A stretch of DNA of 64,000 nucleotides from Lepus europaeus (Eukaryota; Chordata; Mammalia; Lagomorpha; Leporidae), in assembly GCF_033115175.1 (NCBI RefSeq), contig NC_084830.1:41113409-41177408 (forward strand). Direction: 5' to 3'. Shown here piece after piece: positions 20,969 to 34,016 of the stretch; position 1 is the stretch's first letter, and the number at the start of each line of letters is the position of its first letter. Both the position numbers and the translations under genes were made by a program. A model generated the notes under the pieces. The model was not told the origin of the DNA and made no database searches. It was given only the letters and a program-made list of their open reading frames with translations.

Positions 20969-21290
20969 TTTTAATAAGATGTCTTTATTTATTTGAAAGT
21001 TACAGAGAGAGAAGGAGAGATACAAAGAGGGTGAGAGATCTTCCATCTGTTGGTTCACTTTCCAGATGGCTGCAACTGCCGGGACTGGGCCAGGCTGAAG
21101 CTGGGAGCCAGGAGATTCATCTGGGTCTCCCACATGGGTGCAGGGGCCCAGGTACTTGGGCCATCATCTGCTGCTTTCCCAGGCCATTAGCAGGGAGCTG
21201 GAGAAGAAATGGAGCAGCTGGGACACAAACCAGCACCCACAGCATTGCAGATGTTTGGCTTAACCCACTATACCACAATGCTGCCCCCCC
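20969..21290 (-). mobile_element. CSINE, minus strand
   Basis: Older subtype; tail region TTTATTTATTTGAAAG, head ending AATGCTGCCCCC. No clear TSD. Confidence 0.9.
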
Positions 21291-21561
21291 ATAAATATTT
21301 TTAATATTTAATGTTTAATATTGGAAACTGTATATTTTATCAACTAGTCAAAAATTCAAGACATATTAATTTTGTGAGCTAATGCTATGTAGAAAGAAGT
21401 CAGCAGCTTCCAGCTAAATGAGTGAACATTTAGACTGAAGAAGAGAAATATCTGAGATATGCTTTTAGAATTGATAACAGATTTCAAAGTGGCCTATATT
21501 ACCAATAAAATTTGCATAAAACAGTGCATTTTCCTCCATTTTGTTGTTAAGTCTAGATTTT

Positions 21562-21890
21562 TTTTTTTTTTTTGACAGGCAGAATGGATAGTGAGAGAGA
21601 GAGACAGAGAGAAAGGTCTTCCTTTTTGCCGTTGGTTCACCCTCCAATGGCCGCCGTGGCCAGCACATCATGCTGATCTGTAGCCAGGAGCCAGGTGCTT
21701 CTCCTGGTCTCCCATGCGGGTGCAGGGCCCAAGGATTTGGGCCATCCTCCACTGCCTTCCCGGGCCATAGCAGAGAGCTGGCCTGGAAGAGGGGCAACCA
21801 GGATAGAATCCGGCGCCCCAACCGGGACTAGAACCCGGTGTGCTGGCGCCGCAAGGCGGAGGATTAGCCTGTTAATCCATGGCACCGGCC
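21562..21890 (-). mobile_element. Young CSINE, minus strand, 13-bp TSD
   Basis: Exact TSD AAGTCTAGATTTT at 21549-21561 and 21891-21903. Confidence 0.96.
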
Positions 21891-22324
21891 AAGTCTAGAT
21901 TTTAAAAGGAATAGTGGCTGCATTTTCTGCAAACTAAACTCTGGACACCCCCCCAAAAAAAAAAAGAATCAGAAAAGGTCTTCATTTTCAAAGGAACACC
22001 ATCTCGGGTGGAAAATAGCTCATTGCTGTCAAGTGTCCTTGGGACCTATGGGAAATCACCAGTCTTTAGAACTGGACTATCCTGGGCTTTATCCAGTGGT
22101 GGGGGTGGCTGGGTGAGATGCTTTTCTCCTTCATTTCAAATGAGGAGTTGAAATTAGAAATTAGCTATATCTTATGATTTTTGACGTTAAATACTTTACA
22201 TTTGCCCAAACAGAAGGCTTTGGTGGAGGTGTGTTTTGTCCATGCATATTTTTCATAGGGGTCTTTTGTGTTTGCTCATCGGGAAAGGGGCACATCTATG
22301 TTTATTTTGAAGAGCAGTTGCATT

Positions 22325-23100
22325 AGGGTCTTGTCAGGAAATAGAATTTACTCCCGAGGATTTGAATGAAGAGAATTTAATGAAGGGACAAGTGCAGGCC
22401 TGTGGGCAGGGCTACAGGGACAAACAAGGTGTGATCTGGTACCCAGACAATAGTAGCAGTGGTATCTTAGTCTATTGTCTATTGCTGTGACAAAATACCC
22501 GAGATTGGGTGAATGAATAAGGAGAGGGAATGGACTTCTGGCAGTTCTGGAGGCCAGAGATTCCAAGTGCATGGTGTAGGGGTCTTCTCAGCCTCTGGTG
22601 AGAGCCCTCTTGCTGCCTGGTAACACAGCAGAGGGCGTGACGAGGCAAGACAGAATAAAGGTGCTAGCGCAAGACTCTCTTCCTCTTATGAAACCACCAA
22701 TGCCATCAAGGGGCCCTCACAATCATAACCTCCTCTACTGATCACTATCTGCCAAAGACCTCACCTCCAAATACCATTCATTTGAGGATGTTTCTATCAC
22801 TCGAACCTAATAGCACCCATTGAAACCATAACAAGTGCAAACCATTGGCATCCCCAGGCCAAAGGGACAGGAGGAGCCAACAGTGGCATCCAGCAAGGAT
22901 ATACTCATGGACAAAGAAGCCAGAGCTGGGAAGGCACAAGCTGTTATCTCTCCCGAGAAACAGGGAGAGAGCAGGGAGAGCAGCTCCCATCGCCCTCCTC
23001 CCACCTTCCTGCTTTGGGCTGGGGCCTCCCATTCATCAAACCCAGCAGAAGCTGGGGGCACAGGAATGAGGATGACAAAGGGGGTGCAGTAGACGTGGGT
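22325..23100. repeat. Nested older interspersed repeats, family not assigned
   Basis: 22325-22455 (CAGGAAATAGAATTTACTCC-type start) and 22835-23090 read like two parts of one old repeat interrupted at 22456-22834 by another. The interrupter starts TTAGTCTATTGTCTATTGCTG and ends GAAACCATAACA. It has the layout of a widespread mammalian element (TTGCTGTGACAAAATACC, then CAGTTCTGGAGGCCAG, then GACCTCACCTCC). I cannot name either family with confidence. Confidence 0.4.
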
Positions 23101-24189
23101 AGGGAATACCAGCAGAATGCTCCATGGAATTGAGCCTACAAAATGATTGCTTATGAGATCAGGTTTGGAAGAAGTGCAAGGTAGATGCATTAAACTAAAA
23201 AACAAATCCATTTTCTTTAAGAGCCAGCTTTCCTGTTTTAAAATGACTTCCTATTTGTCTAAGCCTGCTCTGAAGGCTTAATGTATAAAGATCTTATTTT
23301 TCCTGCATTTTCTAAGCCTCACTGTGTGGTGAGAAAGGTGGTGACCACTAATGACACGGAGCCTGAATTTGACCTCCACGGCCCCTAAGGCAGAGGGCTC
23401 CAGCATGGTTTGTTGCTGCAACCGGCATTTTCAGAATTAAAAATGGCCATCACTGGCTGCATGCTTTTATTATCCTAATGGGTTATTTCTGTTGCAGCTA
23501 AATGTAATTACTAAATAATCATTTCCAGTTGTTCATTGATTATTTGTACATGAATTATTTAATGAAAATGGACCCAAATGACCCAGTGGTAGAAAGAGCC
23601 GTTTCTGGGAAAAGCATTCACTCCAAGCCCATCCCTCAATTGTAGTTTATTTGAAGAGAAAGGCAAACAACGCAGCAATCTTAAATGTGTCTGGCATCTT
23701 TAACCAAATCTCATCCCAGGATCGTTTAAGAGAGAGACGCGGAGCTGAAAATAGACCGGCGGCTGCAGTTTCTGAGCAGGGACTGGAAGTGTTTTCTTTA
23801 CCTGGGGGTTTTAAGTGAGTGACAAGGCAGCAGGGACCTGCAGTCTGCGTTCCTGGGAGAAGGCGTTGGTGTTCCATCTTCCTTTCCCTGCGGACAGCCC
23901 TGAAACGCTTTGCAGCCAATCTTGAAACGTGCTGCCGGGAAAGCTCACCAGCTCGCAAGTGTTGCGAGGTGTTTGTCCGATTTAATTGGATTTCTCCTTC
24001 CCATGTTTGTACAGGATTCTTGGGCAAAGCTTTCTTCTTCTAAAAGACTCTAGAAAAACCAGTAATACAATAGAACCATGCTCCTTAGTACATTTTCGTT
24101 ATGTGTTAAGTTGGTTGACCCCATTACCAGGATTGACTGTTTTCCATTGTCTTCGGCCATCCTGGCTGCCCTCTTTATGTCTTAAAAAT
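23100..24189. other. Single-copy DNA, nothing recognised
   Basis: AT-rich at 23420-23560 (TAAATGTAATTACTAAATAATC). No recognisable repeat. A 126-codon minus-strand frame at 23647-24027 shows no known domain. Confidence 0.35.
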
Positions 24190-24200
24190 GTTAGATGAAA

Positions 24201-24549
24201 GGGCTGGCGCCGTGGCTTAACAGGCTAATCCTCCGCCTTGCGGCGCCGGCACACCGGGTTCTAGTCCTGGTTTGGGCGCCGGATTCTGTCCCGGTTGCCC
24301 CTCTTCCAGGCCAGCTCTCTGCTATGGCCCGGGAAGGCAGTGGAGGATGGCCCAGGTGCTTGGGCCCTGCACCCGCATGGGAGACCAGGAGAAGCACCTG
24401 GCTCCTGGCTACAGATCAGCGCAATGCACTGGCCACAGCGGCCATTGGAGGGTGAACCAACGGCAAAAAGGAAGACCTTTCTCTCTGTCTCTCTCTCTCA
24501 CTATCCACTCTGCCTGTCCACTCTGCCTGTCAAAAAAAAAAAAAAAAGA
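24201..24549 (+). mobile_element. Young CSINE, plus strand, 11-bp TSD
   Basis: Exact TSD GTTAGATGAAA at 24190-24200 and 24550-24560. The 3' end carries a short internal duplication of CCACTCTGCCTGT before the A tail. Confidence 0.96.
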
Positions 24550-24560
24550 AGTTAGATGAA

Positions 24561-25440
24561 AAGTTCAAACAATAGCTTTGCACTCTAGGGGTCCATTGGC
24601 TTAACTAATACTCAAGGGTCTTTGACTCTCAGGGCTTAAATGAGTTTAATTGAAATGTTGAGCAAAGCTGAAAAAACAAATCTGTTTATCCTGCCTTATG
24701 AAAAAAATGCTTTGATTTTAAGTAGCTAGGATCAATAAGCTGATTGTAGTTACTCATCCTAAATCGATACCAAGACCTTCTTTGTTCCCATGGAGCTGAC
24801 CTGTGCAAGGTGTTAAGGCAGGTTGGTCGCGGTTGACGTGATACCATGCTGCTTGCTTGAACTCAAGTTAAGAAGCTGACCCCAGATCATGGGCGTTGGT
24901 GCTGCTGTGGTAGCAATCTCTGTCCTTTGCAACCGTTCCTGTCCATGTCACAATCATTTTCCGGACCACTAAGGCAATAAACAATGATGTATCCTGAGCG
25001 CCCGGCCTTCCACGTTCCCTCGGGCTTGGCTGTCACCATGGTCTCTTCTAGCTCTGCAGGACACACCCACTTCCTTCTCTGCCGTCCCCTCCGTGGGAAA
25101 GGACCCTTCCCCTGGCCTGCGTTGAGACCAGCACCTCTTGCAGGCTACCTGCCCGGTGTTTCCTTGCTCTTGCCACTAATTAGCCTCCAGCTTTATCAGG
25201 CTCTGTCTCTGCTGAACTCCTGCCTCTCAGCCGGTTATCACCTACAGAGTGAAGTGCCTGCAGGAGCCAATGAACATGACTCCATGGGTGGCTACCATGG
25301 GCCTGACCCAATGCCAGGTGCAGTGAGGACATGGGCCAGGTCCACTTGCTTGTTTATCCTATGTCCTTAATGGGTTTAACATTTCCTCTAAGGTAGGGAT
25401 CACACTTGGTGTGTATAAGTACACAGTGATGAGATTGGCA
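24561..25440. other. Single-copy DNA, nothing recognised
   Basis: No repeat family or regulatory motif identified. A 128-codon plus-strand frame at 24984-25370 has no recognised domain. Confidence 0.35.
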
Positions 25441-25445
25441 GTTTT

Positions 25446-25755
25446 CAAATTTATTTGAGAGGCATGCACACACATGCACGCACACACAGGGAGGGAAAGA
25501 GAGAGCTCCCATCCATGAATTCACTCTCCCCGAGTGGACAAAGGCTGAAGCCAGAAGCCAGGAACTCAGTCCAGGACTTCCACCTGGGTGGCAGGGGTCC
25601 AACTACCTGTGCCTTCCCTGCTGCCTCCCAGGGCCTGCATTAGCGGGAAGCTGGAGCCAGGAGCCGGAGCTGGGTACTGAACCCAGATCCTCGGATAGGC
25701 AATGTGGACGTCTTAACTAGAGCCGTCCGTGATCACTAGGCTAAACGCCCGTCCT
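25446..25755 (-). mobile_element. Old CSINE, minus strand, diverged
   Basis: CAAATTTATTTGAGAGGCATG, a short (CA)n, then GAAGCCAGAAGCCAGGAAC and GGGTACTGAACCCAGATCC correspond to CSINE landmarks with many substitutions. Among the more diverged copies in the window. Confidence 0.78.
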
Positions 25756-26253
25756 AGAGATGGGCTTTTAGCAACATTCTTGAATACATCTTTTCAGCTG
25801 AGGATTCTCTGATGCTTGACGTGACTCCTGATATTTCTGGAACTCTCTATCTAGAGCTCAGAAGCTATGGCAGAAGAAGCGTCCTAACTCCATTCTTTTG
25901 TTCAGGACACAAGGTATTGGATGCCTTCTCCGAGCCAGGCACAAGTGCTCGACAGACTCAGATGTGTCAAAGCCCGCGGGGATGACGCCGGAGTCGGAGC
26001 GGTTTTCTTAACTTGCTGCAGCCAGCGGGAAGCTGTGGGTGTTTCAACACGGGGGAGTTAGGGAAGAACATCTGCTGGTGTCTGTGGGACCAGAGTCGGT
26101 CACTGGATGGTCTTGGCAGGGATTGGTCAGAATCTGTCTCTAAGTAGGAAGTTTCTGGAACAATCAGTGGTCTCATCTTTAGGACACATGACCTTGTGTG
26201 GAGTCCCTGCTGGCTCCATGTGTCTGAGGTCTTATTTAGAACATTTGTGTTTG

Positions 26254-26598
26254 CTGGCGCCGTGGCTCAATAGGCTAATCTTCCGCCTTGCGGCACTGGC
26301 ACACCGGGTTCTAGTCCCAGTCGGGGCACCGGATTCTGTCCCGGTTGCCCCTCTTCCAGGCCAGCTCTCTGCTGTGGCCAGGGAGTGCAGTGGAGGATGG
26401 CCCAAGTGCTTGGGCCCTGCACCCCATGGGAGACCAGGAGAAGCACCTGGCTCCTGCCAACGGATCAGCGCGGTGCGCTGGCCACAGCGCGCCTACCGCA
26501 GCGGCCATTGGAGGGTGAACCAACGGCAAAAAGGAAGACCTTTCTCTCTCTACCTCTCTCTCACTGTCCACTCACTCGGCCTGTCAAAAAAAAAAAAT
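26254..26598 (+). mobile_element. Young CSINE, plus strand
   Basis: Full length with CTGTCAAAA tail. Possible imperfect TSD (ATTTGTGTTTG left, ATTGTATTTG right). Confidence 0.95.
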
Positions 26599-26599
26599 T

Positions 26600-27778
26600 G
26601 TATTTGAATCAACTGGGAGGCTGCCTGGCCGTGTGTCTGACCTCACTCTGCACTTCTCCCTAGCCCTGGCATTGGACTTCATGTCTGTGTTCTTAACTGC
26701 TGTGCTACTGTGGCTCAGCACACAGGAGAGATGACACGGGATGGATGGTGTCCATGTGGGTTGGGGCGTGATAGAGAAGTGGGCTGTTTCTGGATGGAGC
26801 AGGGATAGAAGACTGTGACTTTTAGCCAAGGATGGAACCCTTGGGGAGCCCTGGGAGCAGAGCTTCTGCTCAGTCAGGCAGCTGTGAGGTTTGAGGGGCT
26901 GTGAGGGCCCAGAATGGGGGCGTGGTAGGGGGCAGCTGATGGAACTAGAGACAGGCCTGGTGGTTATCCTGGGATCTCACCGCTGCTTTTCACAACTTGA
27001 CCACAAGCTGCACCTCTTCTCAAGGCCACACTTGTCTTGAAATGGGCATTCTGGTCACAGTGCATCCCCAAAGGAAAGAGAGCACCGAACATATTCACGC
27101 TGAAGACAATTCCAGAGGAGAAGTTCTCGAAATCTGTTAAGCAAAAGAAACTTTGGGGGAAAAATTACCCATGGGCGAGGGAACCGAGACGTAGAGTGCT
27201 CTGGCATGCCTTGCAGAGCCAGGCTGCACACAAGCTACAGATCTGTTCCATTCTCCTCTGTTGTCCCCCCGAGTCCCCGCGGTGCCTCGCGAGCCCCTTG
27301 GTGTACGATGGCTTCTGCACTCGGCGATCCGTCTCCTTGAGGTCCTGGCTTCCTCGCTCTGTCTGCATCAGCAGCGTTTGTCCCTCTGGGCACATCCTGA
27401 GCATTCTTGGCTCCCACCTGCTTGGGAGAACGGAGGCCCAGGACTTAGTTCTATTTATGTCCAGCAGATAACTTTGGCAAACTTCTCTGTGTTTCAATAT
27501 TACGTTTTTCCCCCCTCCTGGCATTTTTTCCCATGAAGCAGAAATAAGAAGGCTACAAGATGAAGGTTTTGGTAGAAGTGGGGTTACATTAGTGATGGAG
27601 CCACACTGCCACCCATTCTTCTCAGGTTCCCATGGTGCATGAAGCCGCCTCATGGGGGCAGCTGGCCCTGGTGGCGTTTCCAGGAGAGGTGAGGAGTGCA
27701 GGGTGATTCACAGGGCTATGACAAGGCTGCTTCAAGGTGACATCCATCACCCCAGGAGAATATCCTTCCTTCCTTCTT
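26600..27778. other. Single-copy DNA, nothing recognised
   Basis: No repeat family recognised. A 162-codon minus-strand frame (27165-27653) and a 144-codon plus-strand frame (27037-27471) overlap each other and lack any recognisable domain. Confidence 0.35.
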
Positions 27779-27791
27779 AAGACCCAAATCA

Positions 27792-28130
27792 GGCTGGCGC
27801 CACGGCTCACTAGGCTAATCCTCTGCCTGCGGTGCCGGCACACCGGGTTCTAGTCCCAGTTGGGGCACCGGATTCTGTCCCGGTTGCTCCTCTTCCAGTC
27901 CAGCTCTCTGCTATGGCCCGGGAGTGCAGTGGAGGATGGCCCAAGTGCTTGGGCCCTGCACCCCATGGGAGACCAGGAGAAGCACCTGACTCCTGGCTTC
28001 GGATCAGCGTGGTGTGCTGGCCACAGCGCCCCGGTAACAGCGGCCATTGGAGGACAAAGGAAGACCTTTCTCTCTGTCTCTGTCTCTCACTGTCCACTCT
28101 GCCTGTCAAAAAAAAAAAAAAAAAAAAAAA
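27792..28130 (+). mobile_element. Young CSINE, plus strand, 13-bp TSD
   Basis: Exact TSD AAGACCCAAATCA at 27779-27791 and 28131-28143. It lacks the GTGAACCAACGG motif (TTGGAGGACAAAGGAAGACC instead), a small internal deletion. A tail over 20 bases. Confidence 0.96.
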
Positions 28131-28858
28131 AAGACCCAAATCAACCACTCTCCATCACCACCATTCACAGATGTAATTTAAAACTAAGCCAGAATGGAGA
28201 GAGAGCATTTTGTGTCTAGGGCAGAGATACAAAAACAATGAGGTTAGCAGTCGAAGTGGAGGCCTGGTCCACACTGGGCAGTCAGAGGGCCTTGTTCATC
28301 TCCTAGGGGCTAGGGAGTGTGTGTTGCACCTGTTACTTCCATTGTGTGTGGGACTGAAGTGGTCGTGGCAGGCTGTGTTTCTGGGAATCTTACCTGCCCT
28401 GGGAGAATGTGGCTCAGAAACCAGAGTGCAGAATCCGAGCTGGGCCTGTTCTTCACCTTTTCCACCTGATGGCTTCAAAGGTACTAGAATCAAGTTGACA
28501 TAGGATGATTTCTGCCACCCTGCTTCCTCTGGGCTGTGTTGACTGTGCTTCTGGGTCTGCCCACAGTTTCTCTCTCAAGGCGCTCATGGCCTCTTACGAG
28601 AAATTCCTGCCCTGTGCACGTGCTGCAAGTTGGGATCATGAACAGAATTGGATCACAAACAGCATGTGGCATATACAGCTGGTACTCCCTCATAGAAAGA
28701 GTTAATGATTGGTGTTAAGATGACTTGTTTCTTCCCTTTGTGCAAGATCCTTAAAAACACCCAGAAAGAATTCAAAAGGTACACACAGGGACCAAATGAA
28801 AGGTCTCTCCTGATACCCTGCTGACCATTCCTGCTGTGCTGGCTGGCATTTAAAGAGT

Positions 28859-29173
28859 TTTTTTTTTTTTTTTTTAATTTATTTGCAAGGCAGAGTTACA
28901 GACAGAGAGAGAGGTCTTCCATCCACTGGCTCACTCCCCAGATGGATGAGATGGCCAGAGCTGGGCCAATCCAAAGCCAAGAGCCAGGAGTTTCTTCCAA
29001 GTCTCTCATGTTGGTGCAGGGGTCCAAGCACTTGGGCCATCTTCTGCTGCTTTCTCAGGCCATTAGCAGGAAGCTGGATCAAAAGTGGAGCAGCCAGGAC
29101 TCGAACTGGTACCCATATTAGATTCTGGCTCTGTAGGTGGAGGCTTAACCTACTATGCCACGCTGCCAGCCCC
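28859..29173 (-). mobile_element. CSINE, minus strand
   Basis: Older subtype with T run and TAATTTATTTGCAAGG tail region, head ending CTGCCAGCCCC. TSD not clear. Confidence 0.9.
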
Positions 29174-30465
29174 TGAAGAGATGTGTTGTGAGAGCCATTG
29201 TCAGCCCTCTGAATGCAACTGTCGGAGAACGGGAGATCTCCAGTCTTCAGAACAGGAGAAAGAGTGCCACTGCTTTTTCCTGCTCTTCCTGTTCTAGAAC
29301 TAACGAGCACGAGAGGCCCCAGGTCAAATCTCTTTTAAAGGAGGTGGACGATTGCAGACATTGTAAATCTGGTGGGATGGGCGTTAGTTTCATAAAGTCA
29401 TGGAGTGTGAGGGAAATAAAGGCGATTGGAAAGCCGGGAGAAGCAAGTGGGTGAACCAGCAAAGCTTCAAGAGGCCATAGCTCGCAAGGCATGGGCTGTG
29501 TTCTTTGTCCTGGGTGCATCCGGACAGCTGCAGGATGAGTACTGGTATTCTGGCTTTTTGTAGTTTAAGGAGCTATCATAAAATGTTTCCACGTTGCAAC
29601 GTTGGCATGTGAAACAAAGTCATTTCATTTTCTCAAATCAGCACGCCCTCATTTAGCTGGTGGGTTGCTGGCTTTCAGGTTTTTCCATTGTACTTGATGG
29701 TGCCCTGAGCACCTCTCTGTCTCCAAAGTTTCCTTTTTCCCTTGGGGATGAAGCAGTTGCATTCAGCAGGGAGAAACATGTTTTATGGCTCCAGATAACT
29801 AGTGCCAGAATATTTTTTGATGGGTGGGAGCGAATCCGTCCAGGGACTGTCTCAGCTCCTTGTGAAGGCTGGGTGTGCCGCTCTGAGACCTTGTTAGATC
29901 TGAAGCCACGAGCTCCGGATTTCTCTGTCGGTGACTTGACTGCAGTCCACACGACAGCCATGTTCCTGAAGTCTTACTCTCGGGACAGTATTGCATCCAT
30001 GGAAACATCACAATCCAACTCAGAAAGATGAATTCCAATCTGCTGGACCTCTCAAAAAACAGTAAATGCGAGTTTGGAAAATGGTCTCTCCTCTCCTTTC
30101 CGGTCCCGTCGCAGGCTGCAGCTGCGCGATGCCTCATCTCCCGGTGCTGCTCTCTTACTCCTCCTTGGCTTCCCCTGTTCCTCTCTGCCAACACATGTGG
30201 TCTAGCTCACATACTTCACTGTCCTCCCCAGAGCCCACACATCCTACGCAGGATGCGGCTTCCTGCTGGGGGATTTCCTCACATGCAGGTGCAGGCTTCA
30301 CGCAACAAGGGGCAAACCCTGAAGCTGACCCATCCAACAAGAATATCCCTTTCTTAGAAGCTGGAGTTGGGTGGGGGCACCGTTCATAGACAGGTGTAAA
30401 TAATTGTGCCACAGTCCCAGATCATACCAACAGCAGTCATAGCAGCAGCACACGTGGGTTTGCTA
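29174..30465. other. Single-copy DNA, nothing recognised
   Basis: No repeat or exon recognised. The 123-codon plus-strand frame at 29660-30031 shows no known domain, and its start context and flanks give no gene structure. Confidence 0.35.
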
Positions 30466-30469
30466 CCAG

Positions 30470-30660
30470 TTAGGCAGTGTTTTGAACACTTGACATGGGT
30501 GACAACCTGAGGAGTTAATGTGTATCATCAACTCCATGTATTAGTTGAAGAAACTGAACTAGGGAGTGTTGGTGGTCCATGATGTCTCAGTGTCACATGT
30601 AAATGACAGGACTGGCATTTGACCGAGGTGGTCTGACTCCAGGGTCTGGGGTCTCACTAA
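30470..30660 (+). repeat. MIR-like SINE fragment
   Basis: The word order TGAACACTTGACATGGG, then CTCCATGTATTAG, AAGAAACTGAACTAGG and finally GACAGGACTGGCATTTGACC, GGTCTGACTCCAGGGTCT fits a sense-strand MIR 3' half. Confidence 0.5.
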
Positions 30661-31104
30661 AATTGTCCTTTGGTACCTGCCTGGGGAATTGGTTCCAGGC
30701 TTCCCACAGCTGCCAAAATCCAGGGACGTGCCATCCCTTCTGTGCATGGGGTAAGTCAGTGCACGCATCCTGTGCCTTCCTCCCGTGCGCTCTGAATCAT
30801 CTCTAGGTTACTTATAGAACCTAGTAAAATACAAATACTATGCACACAGGTATTCTACAGTATTGTTTAGGAAATAATGACAAGAGGAGAAAAGTCTGTG
30901 CATGCTCAGTACTAACACAATTAAAAACATTTTTTTTTTTTTAAATTTGAGATTTGTTGAAGCTGTGGATTCAAATCCAGTGGCTATGGAGGGCTGACTC
31001 CATGTACACACAGAAACACGCATGCACAGGCAATGTGCTGTCCACAGTATGTGTATGAAATGTTTCCCTTCTTTTATTAAGTGTAGAGGTAGAACTTGAA
31101 AAGT

Positions 31105-31118
31105 GGGGGGGGGGGGGG
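31105..31118 (+). repeat. (G)14 homopolymer
   Basis: Fourteen consecutive G, next to the CSINE TSD. Prone to sequencing and assembly error. Confidence 0.95.
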
Positions 31119-31128
31119 CTGTCCATTT

Positions 31129-31475
31129 ATTTTCTTTCTTTTTTTTTAAAGATTTGTTTTATTTATTTGAAAGACAGTTACAGAGAGAAGGAGAGGCAGA
31201 GAGAGAGAAAGGTTTTCCATCTGCTGGTTCATTCCCCAGATGGTGGCAATAGCCAGACCTGAGCTGATCCAGAGCCAGGAGCCAGGAGCTTCTTCCAGGT
31301 CTCCCAAGTGGGTGCAGGGGCCCAAGGACTTGGGCCATCTTCCACTGCTTTCCCAGGCCATAGCAGAGAGCTGGATTGGAAGTGGAGTTGCTGGGACTCC
31401 AATCGGAGTCCATATGGCTTACCGGCACTGTAGGCGGCAGCTTTACCTGCTAGGCCATGGCACCGGCCCCAGAGA
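31129..31475 (-). mobile_element. CSINE, minus strand, 10-bp TSD
   Basis: Older subtype. TSD CTGTCCATTT at 31119-31128 and 31476-31485. Confidence 0.93.
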
Positions 31476-31485
31476 CTGTCCATTT

Positions 31486-32850
31486 CTTATGAGTTATTTC
31501 TTTTCATTAAAATCCAGGGGATTCTGTGCTGCCGTGTCGACCTGTCAGATCTTATTGGAGCTGTTTCTATTACTTCTTGTTATGAGAAACTCTTGTTCTG
31601 ATGAGGTCTGTGGAAAGCTACAATCCATCTCAGAATCTGGAGCACACTGGTGGCTGGAGTAGAAATGGATTTGATGGGAGACTGGCAGGGAGCGACTGCT
31701 GAGCCTCTTAAACAAAAGAGTTGGTAATTCAAGTTGCTTTTTATCAATTTCTTCTGTAAATGCGCACGCCCTGGCTGTGCTCTGGGCTTGTTTGTAATGC
31801 ATCAGCTTTTATCTTTGATGTTGCTCTTTTGGACACACCAGGGACTCGGTCTGGTTCGTGTTTTCAGCTCAGAGAGACAAACCACGCAGTGATCAGATAA
31901 GAGTTGCCTTCTCCTTTGGAAAAATGACTTGCACATGAGATACAGGAACACATCTTTCTCAGCCAGAGAAAAAAGTCCATCTTTTTGTTTTGTTTTGCTG
32001 GAGAAGAAATTGTCTAGCAATGTAGGTTACCCTTCACAGTAAAGCTGACTTTAAACTCACCCTGCAAATGTTCAGTTGGAAACACTGCTCTGTGGTCTGC
32101 TCTTGGAAGAGGAGAGGCAGCCCTGGGAGGAACCCTGGAACAGGAGTCGGGATTCTAAGATGGGGGCCATTTCTGCGGATAACCAGCTGCTCTGTGGGTT
32201 CTCCTGTCCTCCGTGCTGTGCTGTTCTCATCTGTGGAAGGAGAGTTTACCCTGAATAGTTTCTGCACCCTTCGTCATACGTCAGGAGCACAGCATAAATT
32301 TCTGTGCTGGGTCATCTTGAAGTCCCTGCCTGCTCTCTGTCCGTGTGACTTGGGGGGTGCCTGGGCATACCTGACATGCATTATAGGGTGTGTCCCTGCA
32401 CAGAGTGACCCCCTCTCTCCCCCAGTGCTCACCTACTAACCCTAACTGGCTGGCTCAGGTGCAAAATGGCCAATTATGGCTTTTCCTTAAACTTAAGCAC
32501 AGTTAAAGTGAAAAGATTCCCGGAAGGATCTTTGTTAGCCATTTGCTGTAATTATTTAGTTTGTTTAGCTAATCTAATAAGCAGTAATTTAGCAAGTAAG
32601 ATAGGCAAGAGACCGAACGGGGCTCTGGGTGTGTTTGGAGTGATGAGAAGGAAGGCAGAGATGGATAAGGTGTGGTTCTGACCTTGCAGGGGTGGAGAAC
32701 GGGCCCATTTGTATAAAAGCCAGATGTTTTCTGTGGTTTAGAGGCGCCGTAAGAGTTTAAATGGGGGGTGTGTGTGTGTGCTGTCAGGTGCAGGTGTTTT
32801 ATTGGTTTTAATAGAGGTCAGGGTCGAACGTGACTTTGCAAGGTGGTTGA
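31486..32850. other. Single-copy DNA, nothing recognised
   Basis: No repeat family identified apart from a short GT run near 32769. No supported exon. Confidence 0.35.
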
Positions 32851-32869
32851 TTGAAAAAAAAAAAGTCCT

Positions 32870-33216
32870 GGCCAGCACCGCGGCTCACTAGGCTAATCCT
32901 CCACCTTGCGGCGCCGGCACATCGGGTTCTAGTCCCGGTCGGGGCACCGGTTCTGTCCTGGTTGCCCCTCTTCCAGGCCAGCTCTCTGCTGTGGCCAGGG
33001 AGTGCAGTGGAGGATGGCCCAAGTGCTTGGGCCCTGCACCCCATGGGAGACCAGGATAGGCACCTGGCTCCTGCCATTGGATCAGCGCGGTGCGCCGGCC
33101 GCAGCGCGCCAGCTGCGGCGGCCATTGGAGGGTGAACCAACGGCAAAGGAAGACCTTTCTCTCTGTCTCTCTCTCTCTCACTGTCCACTCTGCCTGTCAA
33201 AAAAAAAAAAAAAAAA
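32870..33216 (+). mobile_element. Young CSINE, plus strand
   Basis: Full length with an 18-base A tail. The flanks share AAAAAAAGTCCT on both sides (ending at 32869 and 33221), consistent with insertion at an A-rich site. Confidence 0.95.
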
Positions 33217-33572
33217 GTCCTAAGTAAGGGAGCTGGCTTGGCATGAATCAAAGCTTAGAGGTATAGAAGTAGCCAATGGAGGCTGCAGGTGCAGTTGAAT
33301 ATTTAAGACGGAGCCTTGGGATTATGAAAGATGGACAAAGAAAAGGCGATTTAATGCACTGGACAAAATGCAGAGACCAATTCTTGAAGAAGGGAGTGAC
33401 ACGCTAATGGGTGAGGTTTAGGAACCTCAGGTGGCAGGCGTGTGTGCGGGACTGGTTAGAGGGAAAGAAAGGGACACTACAGGCATCAGGGCTTCAGCTG
33501 TCACCCCGGAATGCTAGTGACAGAGCGCTTCTAGGGTTTGCTCTGATGATCCTTCTAGAAAGAAATGTGGAG

Positions 33573-33902
33573 GGGCCGGCGCCGTGGTGCAGTAGGTTAA
33601 TCCTCCTCCTGCAGTCCCAGCATTCCATATGGGCGCTGGTTCTAGTCCCAGGTGCTCCTCTTCCAATCCAGCTCTCTGCTATGGCCTGGGAAAGCAGTAG
33701 AAGATGGCCCAAGTCCTTGGGCCCCTGCACCCACATGGGAGACCTGGAGGAAGCTCCTGGCTTCAGATTGGCGCAGCTCCAGTTGTTGTGGCCATTTGGG
33801 GAGTGAACCAACGGGTGGAAGACCCTTCTCTCTGTTTCTCCCTCTCACTGTCTATAACTCTACCTCTCAAATAAATAAATAAAACCTTTAAAAAAAAAAG
33901 AA
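33573..33902 (+). mobile_element. CSINE, plus strand, 16-bp TSD
   Basis: Exact TSD AGAAAGAAATGTGGAG at 33557-33572 and 33903-33918. Tail is CTCAAATAAATAAATAAAACC, intermediate between older and younger subtypes. Confidence 0.96.
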
Positions 33903-34016
33903 AGAAAGAAATGTGGAGCACAAATAGTCTTGCCAGCAAAAATAAAGAGCTTAGGAAGAAGGGGGGGATGGTTGCAGGATCCTGAAGTGCAGGGACAGGG
34001 CTCAGAAGGGCCACCC

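Noticed and set aside
27037-27653. Possible exon from overlapping long frames on both strands
   Set aside because: The frames overlap antiparallel, have no domain, and no convincing splice context was found. GC-rich chance frames are more likely.
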